From the NCBI GenBank assembly GCA_051252515.1, contig JBPOFS010000004.1:259820-323819 (forward strand): 64,000 bases of DNA, given 5' to 3'. Position numbers and translations under genes: made by a program. Numbering within the stretch: position 1 is the first letter of the stretch; the number at the start of each line of letters is the position of its first letter. Positions 33,362-41,681 of the stretch are shown here, in pieces. Origin of the DNA: UBA5078 sp051252515. Lineage in GTDB: Bacteria; Pseudomonadota; Gammaproteobacteria; Pseudomonadales; Pseudohongiellaceae. The notes beneath the pieces were generated by a model. That model was not told where the DNA came from. It saw only the letters and a program-made list of their open reading frames with translations, and searched no databases.

Positions 33362-34675
33362 ATGATTACAATAAAAAAATTGGGCGCCTTAGCTCCTATT
33401 ACTGCTTTGTTATTTCTCCCCGCGTCGAGCTTCGCAGCCGACGCAACAATTGACGGGGCCAATACCGCATGGATTTTGACAGCTACGGCCCTAGTTCTGT
33501 TTATGACTGTGCCGGGGCTTTCGCTATTTTATGGCGGTTTAGTTCGTAGCAAAAACGTTCTCTCTATTTTAATGCAATGTTTCTCCATCGCCGCATTAGT
33601 CTCTGTCATTTGGCTAGTCGTGGGTTATAGCATTGCATTTGGTCCCGCCGAGAGTGGTTTCTGGGGTGGGCTCGACAAAGTATTTTTGAACGGTGTGGTA
33701 CAAACCTCTGTATGGGGAGACATTCCCGAATCCTTGTTTGTCGCATTCCAAATGACCTTTGCCATCATTACTCCAGCGCTAATAGTGGGCGCATTTGCTG
33801 AGCGCATTAAGTTCTCGTCAATGCTCCTTTTTAGCGGCCTCTGGGTTGTCTTTGTTTACTTTCCTGTTTGCCATTGGGTGTGGGCAGAGGAAGGCTGGCT
33901 ATTCAAGATGGGCTTGATAGATTATGCCGGCGGTACTGTCGTACACGTCACGGCTGGCGTTGCCGCGGTAGTAACCGCAGTGATGCTAGGCGCTCGCAAA
34001 GGCTTTCTCGTAACGCCCATGATGCCGCATAACTTGACGATGACCTTTATCGGTGCCGGAATGCTATGGGTGGGTTGGTTTGGCTTCAATGCCGGCAGCG
34101 CACTTGCCGCCAATGGCAATGCAGGCATGGCACTACTCGTGACCCATCTCTCGGCCTCTGCTGGCGCGCTTACATGGATGTCTATCGAATGGGTACGTCA
34201 CGGTAAGCCAAGTGGGCTTGGAGCGGTTACTGGATTGGTGGCAGGGCTTGCGACAATCACGCCAGCGTCTGGCTCTGTTGGTCCTGCTGGCGCTTTACTG
34301 CTTGGGATTATGGGCGGGCTCCTATGCTTTACTGCCACGTATTACCTCAAACAAAAAGTCAAAATCGATGACTCCTTAGATGTGTTCCCTGTGCACGGAG
34401 TGGGCGGCATCCTCGGAACGCTGCTCGCTGGTATTTTCGTATCACAAGACTTAGGTGTGTTTAGTGGCAACGGCTATGCTGCAGGGATGGACATGGCATC
34501 GCAACTAGGCGTGCAGGTGGTAGGCATTCTGGCCACCGGAGCTTACACCGCTGTACTGACCATTATATTGTTCAAGTTCGTGGGCGTTGTCACTTCGGGG
34601 TACCGTGTGACAGAAGACGAAGAACAAATGGGTTTGGATATTTCCGACCACGACGAAAAAGGCTACTCGATGTAG
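33362..34675 (+). CDS. amtB: Ammonium transporter AmtB
   Basis: 437 residues from ATG 33362 (AGGGA upstream). A signal peptide is present (about 1-25, PASSFAADAT), as in other AmtB proteins, then eleven membrane helices. Visible motifs include GLSLFYGGLVRSKNVLS, the pore-lining FAFAERIKF-type segment, VHVTAGVAAVVTAVM with the first twin-histidine, and DSLDVFPVHGVGGILGTLLA with the second. It moves ammonium across the inner membrane and is gated by GlnK. A strong terminator follows the stop. Confidence 0.95.
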   Translation: MITIKKLGALAPITALLFLPASSFAADATIDGANTAWILTATALVLFMTVPGLSLFYGGLVRSKNVLSILMQCFSIAALVSVIWLVVGYSIAFGPAESGFWGGLDKVFLNGVVQTSVWGDIPESLFVAFQMTFAIITPALIVGAFAERIKFSSMLLFSGLWVVFVYFPVCHWVWAEEGWLFKMGLIDYAGGTVVHVTAGVAAVVTAVMLGARKGFLVTPMMPHNLTMTFIGAGMLWVGWFGFNAGSALAANGNAGMALLVTHLSASAGALTWMSIEWVRHGKPSGLGAVTGLVAGLATITPASGSVGPAGALLLGIMGGLLCFTATYYLKQKVKIDDSLDVFPVHGVGGILGTLLAGIFVSQDLGVFSGNGYAAGMDMASQLGVQVVGILATGAYTAVLTIILFKFVGVVTSGYRVTEDEEQMGLDISDHDEKGYSM

Positions 34676-34680
34676 TCAAG

Positions 34681-34720
34681 GTACTGCGCAGCACGCCAAG
34701 TGCTGCGCAGTACATTTTTT
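34681..34720 (+). terminator. Intrinsic terminator after amtB
   Basis: A perfect 14-bp GC-rich stem (34681-34694 with 34700-34713), a 5-base loop GCCAA and the tract ATTTTTT. It is a clear rho-independent terminator for glnK-amtB. Confidence 0.93.
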
Positions 34721-34788
34721 CGCATACCAAACTGCTCTATACTGCTGTAAAACGTCTCGATACGACTTTACAGATAGAGGAGTCCTCC

Positions 34789-36891
34789 ATGCCGATAGCG
34801 CACTCTAAATCATTCCCTTTCATTGCCCCACTTACGCTTGCCTTGACTCTCGCCGCTTGCAGCACTGACGACCCGCAAAGCGATGTTGTGCAATCTCTGG
34901 CCATAAGCGTGCTTTCCTCCAGACCGGACATGGTCACCGGCGGTGATGCACTAGTGCGTATCGACAGCAGTGGCATTGATCTTGCCACCGTTCGCGTCAT
35001 GCTGGATAACAACGATGTTAGCGCCAGCTTTCACAGCACGCCTGACGGGCTCAGCCTGCAAGGTTTAGTTGAGAACTTGTCTGTCGGTGAAAACACCTTG
35101 CAAGCAACAGGAGGCACCGGCAATACCAAATCCCAAACAACTTTAGTCAACCACCCCATTACTGGACCGATGATCTCCGGCCCTCATATCCAGCCCTTTG
35201 TATGCAACACTTTTGCAGAAGGACTTGGTGAGGCACTCGATACGGACTGTACAGCAGAGACTCAGATTACTTATTTCTATCGCTCCGATGCCGGCGAATT
35301 CGAACAGATTAATGATGTTACTGCCGCCTACCCTAGCGACATGGTGCGCACTGAGGTCAATGGCATAAGCGTGCCCTTCATCGTGCGCATCGAGTCAGGC
35401 ACCATCAATCGCTCGATTTATCATTTAGCAGTGCTCGACGACCCCCAACGAACCTATGGAGATTGGGATCCAAGTAACAGCTGGAACGAACGCCTTTTAT
35501 TCTCTTTTGGCGGCGGATGTGGAACTCACTACACTCAAGGCTCACGCCCCAGAGACAGCGTGTTAGATGCGGGAGTTCTTGCTAGCGGGTTTGCTCATAT
35601 GGTGTCGTCCTTTAACGTAATGGGGCACCAATGTAACGACAACCTATCCGCAGAAACATTGATGATGCTTAAGGAACATTTCATCGAGAACTATGGGCTA
35701 CCAGTCTGGACTGTGGGAAGTGGCGCCTCTGGTGGTGCCATCCAACAGTTACTCATTACCCAAAACTATCCAGGACTGTTAGATGGCTTAATGCCAAGCA
35801 TGAGTTTCGCGGACTCATTCAGCGTTCGCCCTGGGGTAACAGACTGCCGACTACTCAAACACTATTACGACGCCAACGGCGATGCCATGAGCGCAGAACA
35901 AAAACTCGCAATCGAGGGTTTCTCAGCGGGCACCTGCGCTGCGTGGGAGCGCTCCTACATAGACGTCATAGTCGCGGACAAAGGCTGCTCAATAGCACCA
36001 GAGCTAGTCTACAACGCCCAAAGCAATCCGACTGGTGCTCGTTGCACAATCTATGACACCAACATCGCCAGTATTGGCCGTGACCCCGCCAGTGGGTTTG
36101 CTTACCAAGCCTTAGATAATGTCGGCATACAATATGGTTTACAGGCATTAACAGCAGGTACTATTTCAATTGACGCTTTCATCGACTTAAACACGAATAT
36201 CGGCGGTTATGATCGCGATGGCAAGGTTGTGGACACCAGAACTCAGGGGCAATTAGAGGGAATCGAAGCAGCCTATAAAACCGGGCGCGTCAACCAAGGT
36301 GGCGGCGGGCTTGCCAGTGTCCCCATATTGCAGTTCCGTCCTTATCTGGACCCCAATGGCGACATCCATGATCGATTTCGTGACTTTCAAATTCGTGCAC
36401 GCTTAAGAAAAGCCAATGGCAATGCCGACAATCAAGTCATGTGGATTTATTCTGGCTCTGGAGTGGGAAACGAAGTGAGTGCTTTGGCATTAACGACAAT
36501 GACGCAATGGTTGGATAAACTTACCAATGATGAATCCGATTCGTCGATTCAAGCCAAGATTGCCAACGCCAAACCTGCACAGGCCGTCGACGCTTGCTGG
36601 AATCAAGACGGTGTACGCATTAACGAACCGTTTGAATTCAACTCTAATGGCCCGTGTAACACGCTTTACCCACCTCACAGCAATCCACGGTTTGCCGCTG
36701 GCGCCCCCTTGGCAGACGACGCCATCAAGTGTGCACTGCGCACTCCTTTGCGTGAAGACTACGCCGCAGCAATGGATGATATGCAATGGCAGCAATTACT
36801 TACTGCGTTTCCTGAAGGGGTATGCGACTACTCTCAAACGGGGCTAGGTCAGACTAAAATTGCAGGGACGTTTCTAAGATTGCCGCTCTGA
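34789..36891 (+). CDS. DUF6351-family lipoprotein, probable secreted hydrolase
   Basis: 700 residues. The N-terminus ends in a lipobox (LTLAAC, C24), so it is an envelope lipoprotein. Residues about 40-125 form a beta-sandwich (carbohydrate- or Ig-like). Then comes an alpha/beta-hydrolase-like core with the nucleophile elbow VGSGASGGAIQQLL (S314) and the oxyanion segment FSFGGGCGTHYTQG. Several cysteine pairs suggest disulfides. The family is known by a DUF number; substrates are unproven, although the fold suggests an ester or polyester target. A good ribosome binding site (GAGGAG) precedes the ATG. It stands alone between two terminators. Confidence 0.8.
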   Translation: MPIAHSKSFPFIAPLTLALTLAACSTDDPQSDVVQSLAISVLSSRPDMVTGGDALVRIDSSGIDLATVRVMLDNNDVSASFHSTPDGLSLQGLVENLSVGENTLQATGGTGNTKSQTTLVNHPITGPMISGPHIQPFVCNTFAEGLGEALDTDCTAETQITYFYRSDAGEFEQINDVTAAYPSDMVRTEVNGISVPFIVRIESGTINRSIYHLAVLDDPQRTYGDWDPSNSWNERLLFSFGGGCGTHYTQGSRPRDSVLDAGVLASGFAHMVSSFNVMGHQCNDNLSAETLMMLKEHFIENYGLPVWTVGSGASGGAIQQLLITQNYPGLLDGLMPSMSFADSFSVRPGVTDCRLLKHYYDANGDAMSAEQKLAIEGFSAGTCAAWERSYIDVIVADKGCSIAPELVYNAQSNPTGARCTIYDTNIASIGRDPASGFAYQALDNVGIQYGLQALTAGTISIDAFIDLNTNIGGYDRDGKVVDTRTQGQLEGIEAAYKTGRVNQGGGGLASVPILQFRPYLDPNGDIHDRFRDFQIRARLRKANGNADNQVMWIYSGSGVGNEVSALALTTMTQWLDKLTNDESDSSIQAKIANAKPAQAVDACWNQDGVRINEPFEFNSNGPCNTLYPPHSNPRFAAGAPLADDAIKCALRTPLREDYAAAMDDMQWQQLLTAFPEGVCDYSQTGLGQTKIAGTFLRLPL

Positions 36892-36898
36892 CATTAAC

Positions 36899-36932
36899 GG
36901 CAGGGATTCGGCATGAATACCGGATCCCTGCC
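36899..36932. terminator. Bidirectional terminator hairpin between convergent genes
   Basis: A 13-bp stem (36899-36911 with 36920-36932, one T.G pair) and an 8-base loop, in the 43-base gap between the DUF6351 gene and the leftward outer-membrane gene. No T tract is present on either side. The position and stability support a shared terminator. Confidence 0.72.
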
Positions 36933-36934
36933 CC

Positions 36935-37966
36935 TTAGAAATCAAAGAAATAAACTTCCAGATTAAACTGAATACGGGGGTCAGGATTCCAATCGTTGCG
37001 ACGATCCATTACCAATTGTGGCACTAACTCTAACACCAACCATTCTTCATGGATGGCCTTTCGATACACACTTTGCGCGTAGTAACTTTCGACTCTCGGG
37101 GTAGGCTGACTAACGCCTATCACCCCTGCCTCGTAAGTCAGGGTTTCGCGCTCTCCTAACGTACGATGTAGCGCCACGGTCTGGGCATATTCAAACTGAT
37201 TATCTTTGTCTTTAAAGTTGGCTTCTGAGTCAAAGCGCAAAAACATGTCTTCTCGAATGCTGCGGGTGAAAAACAATCGAGCATCTTGGCCCCAACCTTC
37301 GGTGTGATAAAACCAAAACCTATGGTCTACACCGACACCCCATTCCTCTGTCAAATCACGACCATAACGTGTCTTGAACCGATAAAAGGGATCAAGTGGA
37401 ATTCGACCTTTCACACCGACATCGTGAGTAAAGCGAAACCCATCATCACGCTCAGGAAGCTGATAACTAAAGCCACCAGAGAACTCTTGCGGACGGATAT
37501 TGCTCAAGCGCTGGTTTTGCAGTGAGTTTTGCTCGCTCTGCTCTGATTCAAAGATTAGCTTCCAGCGCTCAGTTGCACGAGGCAAATCCACACGGCCACT
37601 AATACGAACATTGGAATAATAGGCCCCAGTATCACTAATTTGCTGATTCAACCTTAATCGCAAATAGCTTTCGTTGCTGTGTTCACCCACTCCATCGCCA
37701 GCCAACCAGTCATCTAGGGAACGCCCTACACCCGACACATTACGGGACACACTGTCGCGTCGGCTCTCGAGCCAGCTCCACGCACTCGTATCAACAATCG
37801 TTTCCATCGAAGGCAGTTCAGGTAGGCGAAGTCGCGAAGTGCTTTGCTCTTCAATTTGATCTTGCGCTAGGCCTTGGTTAGAGCCGATTAACAAAGCCAA
37901 TGCGATAGCCTTGCATAAGCGATTAGCGCTAACACCAGTTTTCTCAAATTTTGTGTTGAACAGCAT
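36935..37966 (-). CDS. Predicted outer-membrane beta-barrel protein of unknown function
   Basis: 343 residues with a signal peptide (about 15-35, ALALLIGSNQGLAQ). The mature protein shows alternating amphipathic strands separated by short turns (SYLRLRLNQQISDTGAYYSN, ERWKLIFESEQSEQ, DARLFFTRSIREDMFLRFDS) and ends in phenylalanine after aromatic residues (VYFFDF). That C-terminal pattern is the signal for BAM-dependent insertion. No family is recognised. It follows the M56 gene on the same strand with a 91-base gap. Confidence 0.68.
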   Translation of the reverse strand: MLFNTKFEKTGVSANRLCKAIALALLIGSNQGLAQDQIEEQSTSRLRLPELPSMETIVDTSAWSWLESRRDSVSRNVSGVGRSLDDWLAGDGVGEHSNESYLRLRLNQQISDTGAYYSNVRISGRVDLPRATERWKLIFESEQSEQNSLQNQRLSNIRPQEFSGGFSYQLPERDDGFRFTHDVGVKGRIPLDPFYRFKTRYGRDLTEEWGVGVDHRFWFYHTEGWGQDARLFFTRSIREDMFLRFDSEANFKDKDNQFEYAQTVALHRTLGERETLTYEAGVIGVSQPTPRVESYYAQSVYRKAIHEEWLVLELVPQLVMDRRNDWNPDPRIQFNLEVYFFDF

Positions 37967-38057
37967 GATTATCCTAATGACAGCGGCTGAGGAGTAGAGC
38001 GCTGATATTGCTTAGAGTCCCTGAGAGGGCATATCGTTCCGTATAGAGTACAAAATA

Positions 38058-39008
38058 TTAGCTATGACTTACCAGCGTAATCACCCATTCCGAGCCATGA
38101 TGCAATGGGCTGATTAACAAGCTCATCGAAATCAATAAAACGCTGACTATGACCCCTAGCTGCCAAGGGTACAACCTTATACGCTGCTGCGCCTTAAGTA
38201 GCGCCTTAATTCTAAGCTCAACATCGTGCTCCGCAAACGCCATTGCCCCCACAGGGACACCATGGGAGTGCGCCAATAAACGCTTAACTTTCAATAGGGT
38301 TTCAGCCACATCTACAAAACCAAACTTTTCCGCGGCGCGAAAATCACAGGCTTGCTCGGTTAACAATTGCAGATCCGACATCATGCGCATTGCCCCAACG
38401 CGATAGAGGAATACGCTACACAAACGAGCCAACAAAAGCCGCAAATTATCTCGCCGCTCTTGGTGGGCTTTTTCATGTAAAAGGATGATCGACATATCGG
38501 CTTGAGTGCAAGCCTTCTCTAAACCTGCACTGACATAAATCCTTGGGTTCCACCACCCCAGAGTAAAGACTAGCGGAGTCTCCCCTTGTAATTTTTTGTA
38601 CACACCGTAGTCCTGCCCAAGATGCTCAAACTGGATACGCAGCTGTCGAGACTTTAATAGTGTGTCGATACAGCGATAGGCCAAAGACAACACTAACAAG
38701 CCGCCTAACACTAAACCTAGCACCGCCAAGCCTGTGCTATGAATAAGGGGCACATGACTCACGCACTCTTGGTGACAATGGGAGTCAACTAACACATTTT
38801 CTAGCTCTGGCATGAATAGCAAGCTTGTACTAGCCAAGCTCATCACAAAGGGGCAAAGCCAATACAGCAATAAAAGCGCACTTCCGAACCGAGGGTGCAA
38901 GGCTAGTAACAACGGTCTTAACAATGGGTAAACAAAAAGAAAAACAACGCTTAACAACAAGCATAAGCCTAAAAAAATGGCAGAGAAAGACCCTAATGTA
39001 CTAATCAC
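38058..39008 (-). CDS. M56 family membrane metallopeptidase (BlaR1/MecR1-like sensor)
   Basis: 316 residues. Four membrane segments are visible, at about 8-30, 43-65, 92-112 and a final one near 285-305. The zinc site HEKAH is at 178-182, after a cytoplasmic loop. There is no penicillin-binding C-terminal domain, so this is the short M56 sensor type rather than full BlaR1. A periplasmic loop at 75-85 (DSHCHQECVSH) is rich in His and Cys and could bind metal. It overlaps the BlaI gene by 4 bases. It likely cleaves or inactivates the repressor upon sensing. Confidence 0.86.
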   Translation of the reverse strand: MISTLGSFSAIFLGLCLLLSVVFLFVYPLLRPLLLALHPRFGSALLLLYWLCPFVMSLASTSLLFMPELENVLVDSHCHQECVSHVPLIHSTGLAVLGLVLGGLLVLSLAYRCIDTLLKSRQLRIQFEHLGQDYGVYKKLQGETPLVFTLGWWNPRIYVSAGLEKACTQADMSIILLHEKAHQERRDNLRLLLARLCSVFLYRVGAMRMMSDLQLLTEQACDFRAAEKFGFVDVAETLLKVKRLLAHSHGVPVGAMAFAEHDVELRIKALLKAQQRIRLYPWQLGVIVSVLLISMSLLISPLHHGSEWVITLVSHS

Positions 39009-39424
39009 AGGTCGACCTCCAGCTCTTGTTTTTTCTTATCAATAAGGGCTTCGAGCTCTGCTAGCGAGGTGTCGTCCATTTGCGCCGCAACATTAACAAA
39101 ACTACTGAGAATCGTTTCTAAGCGCCCGTCGTGTAATAACTGGATGACGTCTCCCATCATCCTACCTAGCAAATGACTTCGCGATACAACGGCAAAATAA
39201 CAATACGCATGCCCCTGCTTATTACGATCGACCAAGCCTTTTCGATACAGTCTTTCGAGGGCCGACTGCACAGTGCTCAAGGACGTTCGACGCAAACGCG
39301 GAATACGTTCGCAAATCGATTTCGCGTCGAGATGAGGACAAGCCCATAGCGCCTCCAACACACCAAGCTCTAGCTCGCCGAGTGTATTGGGTAGCACATT
39401 TGATGAGGAGCGTTTTTTAATCAT
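39005..39424 (-). CDS. BlaI/MecI/CopY family transcriptional repressor
   Basis: 139 residues with an N-terminal winged helix-turn-helix (residues 10-85, TLGELELGVLEALWACPHLD, SLSTVQSALERLYRKGLVDR) and a C-terminal helical dimerisation part. The family represses target and own operons and is relieved by cleavage by the M56 partner. The M56 gene overlaps it by 4 bases. A divergent TonB receptor starts 220 bases away, across an operator-like palindrome. Confidence 0.9.
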   Translation of the reverse strand: MIKKRSSSNVLPNTLGELELGVLEALWACPHLDAKSICERIPRLRRTSLSTVQSALERLYRKGLVDRNKQGHAYCYFAVVSRSHLLGRMMGDVIQLLHDGRLETILSSFVNVAAQMDDTSLAELEALIDKKKQELEVDL

Positions 39425-39574
39425 TTTTCTCTAAAAACCGACTGCAACGCGGCATTTGGCCGCCATTTATTTTGATTTAATATCAATAACTTAGAGCCTA
39501 TCAACTGTTACAAGCCTCTTTAAACTCTTGCTTTAATTCGCCTTACTTTACAATGCGCACCGAACAATAATTGC

Positions 39575-39596
39575 CGCTACAACAGATTTTGTAGCG
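39575..39596. promoter_or_regulatory. Operator-like palindrome between the BlaI and TonB-receptor genes
   Basis: CGCTACAA-N6-TTGTAGCG, a perfect 8-bp inverted repeat. TACA and TGTA half-sites are the hallmark of BlaI/CopY operators. Two more TACAA copies lie upstream, one in each orientation-neutral context (near 39510 and 39550). The N8 gap between TACA and TGTA is wider than in classical cop boxes (N2), so recognition may differ. The palindrome lies 49 bases before the TonB receptor ATG. Confidence 0.65.
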
Positions 39597-39644
39597 CACC
39601 AAGATAGCACAGTAAAAACACACGACACACTAGGGAGAGGTTCA

Positions 39645-41681
39645 ATGCGTTCATTAGCAATCGCTATCACTATTTCAGTCAGTGCCAGCGCCCACAGCGC
39701 CGATAATACTGGTAACTCGATTGAGGAGATCACTGTTTTCGGTGACAACAATGTCCTTACGGGCAAACCCTTGACGGCCACCGAAGGCGTTGTCCAGAGC
39801 GCTCAATTTGCATTGCGGCCAATTACGCGTCCAGCCGAGCTACTCGAATTTGTTCCAGGACTTATAGCGACGCAACATAGTGGAGAAGGCAAAGGGAATC
39901 AATATTTTTTACGGGGTTTCAACTTAGACCACGGGACTGATCTGGCTTTACGAGTCGACGGCCTTCCAGTCAATATGCCCTCGCACGCACACGGCCAAGG
40001 GTATGCCGATTTGAACTTCCTTATCCCCGAACTAATCGATCGCATGGAATATCGAAAAGGCCCCTATTATGCAGAAGTAGGAGATTTCGGGACAGCCGCT
40101 TCCTCCGACTTTAGTTATGTCGACAGTCTTGAAAAGGGGCAAGCGAGTGTTAGCGTTGGCGAGAATGATTACACCCGCGCCTTTGCTGGTTACACCTTCG
40201 ATGCACTAGCAGGCGAGCTCACTATTGCCGGAGCCAAGACCCAGTATGACGGGCCCTGGACACTCGATCAGGATCTCGACAAAACGACAGGCTTTGTAAA
40301 ATATTTTCAAAACACAGAGCTGGGGCAATGGAGCCTGACAGCCAACAGTTACGAAAACACTTGGAACTCAACGGATCAGATCCCACTACGGGCGGTTCAA
40401 AGCGGTGACCTTGATCGCTATGCCACTATCGATTCAAGCGACGGGGGTAAAACCCATCGTCACAGCCTAGCATTTGATTGGCAGCAACAAAACGCCACAT
40501 CAGCTTGGGCCGTCAATGTTTATGGCATCGACTACGGCTTGGCCTTATTTTCCAATTTCACCTACTTTCTTGATGACCCTGTGCGCGGGGATCAGTTCGA
40601 GCAATCCGAAGAGCGACGCGTGTATGGTTTTCACGCTCAATACAATCGCGCGCTTGAGATAGCCGGTTTCGACTCTACGCTATCGCTAGGCCTACAGAAT
40701 CGCACAGACGACATCGATGTAGGTTTGTACAAAACCACTGCTCGCATTCGCCATTCCACTAGCCGATACGATGACGTTAAACAAAGCCTTAATAGCGCTT
40801 ACGCTTCTTTAGACGTTGCATTAACAGAGCGTGTTCGCAGTGTTGCCGCCCTTCGAAGTGACCATTTCGCTTACGATGTCGATGCCAATCTAAATGTCAA
40901 TTCCGGGGACGGCAATGACTCATTACTAAGCCCCAAATTAAGCCTCATCTACTCCTTAAGCGATGACTCAGAACTATTTCTTAGTGCGGGCCAAGGATTT
41001 CATAGCAACGATGCTCGCGGCACAACTATCACCCAGGACCCTGTCAGTGGCACGCCAGTTCAGGCCGTAGACCCATTGGCCAAAGCCCGCAGCTACGAGT
41101 TGGGCATGCGCAGTGCCGCCATAGCCAACACTCAAGTGGCGATCTCTTTGTTCTCAATGAAACTAGATTCCGAGTTACTGTATATCGGTGATGCGGGCAC
41201 AACAGAAGCCCTAGGGGAAAGCAAAAGGAGAGGGATAGAAATAGGAGCACTTTACGCGCCTACCCCTTGGTTATTAGTCGATGCCGACCTTACATTTACA
41301 AAGGCAAGGTTACTCAATGCCGGTGCTGATGATCACATTCCAAACTCTGTAGAACACACTGCATCGCTAGGGTTGATTGTCGACAACATCAATAATTGGA
41401 GTGGCGGCTTACGACTTCGCTACCTCGGCGAAGCACCTCTCATCGAGGACAATAGCGTGCAATCGGATTCGACCCTTTTGCTCAACGCTCAGGCCATCTA
41501 TCAGTTCTCTTCGGCTTGGTCAGTAGGCGTAGAGGTCATGAATTTGTTAGATAGTCGCGACAATGACATTACCTACTACTACGAATCACAGCTTGCAGGC
41601 GAGCTGGCCCCACAGGAAGATATACACTTTCACCCGGCCGAACCACGCAGTGTACGTGTGACGCTACAAGCTAGCTTCTAG
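39645..41681 (+). CDS. TonB-dependent outer-membrane receptor
   Basis: 678 residues with a signal peptide (about 1-18, SASAHSA). A TonB-box-like EEITVFG (27-33) is followed by the plug (LLEFVPGLIATQHSGEGKGN, QYFLRGFNLDHGTDLALRVD, YRKGPYYAEVGDFGTAAS) and the 22-strand barrel. It ends in ASF. His-containing plug and terminal segments (PSHAHGQGY, EDIHFHPAEPRSVRV) suggest a metal or metal-chelate ligand, but this is weak. It is divergent from the BlaI/M56 pair and has an operator-like palindrome upstream, so it is probably their target. The 3' end overlaps the methyltransferase-GNAT gene by 4 bases. Confidence 0.9.
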   Translation: MRSLAIAITISVSASAHSADNTGNSIEEITVFGDNNVLTGKPLTATEGVVQSAQFALRPITRPAELLEFVPGLIATQHSGEGKGNQYFLRGFNLDHGTDLALRVDGLPVNMPSHAHGQGYADLNFLIPELIDRMEYRKGPYYAEVGDFGTAASSDFSYVDSLEKGQASVSVGENDYTRAFAGYTFDALAGELTIAGAKTQYDGPWTLDQDLDKTTGFVKYFQNTELGQWSLTANSYENTWNSTDQIPLRAVQSGDLDRYATIDSSDGGKTHRHSLAFDWQQQNATSAWAVNVYGIDYGLALFSNFTYFLDDPVRGDQFEQSEERRVYGFHAQYNRALEIAGFDSTLSLGLQNRTDDIDVGLYKTTARIRHSTSRYDDVKQSLNSAYASLDVALTERVRSVAALRSDHFAYDVDANLNVNSGDGNDSLLSPKLSLIYSLSDDSELFLSAGQGFHSNDARGTTITQDPVSGTPVQAVDPLAKARSYELGMRSAAIANTQVAISLFSMKLDSELLYIGDAGTTEALGESKRRGIEIGALYAPTPWLLVDADLTFTKARLLNAGADDHIPNSVEHTASLGLIVDNINNWSGGLRLRYLGEAPLIEDNSVQSDSTLLLNAQAIYQFSSAWSVGVEVMNLLDSRDNDITYYYESQLAGELAPQEDIHFHPAEPRSVRVTLQASF

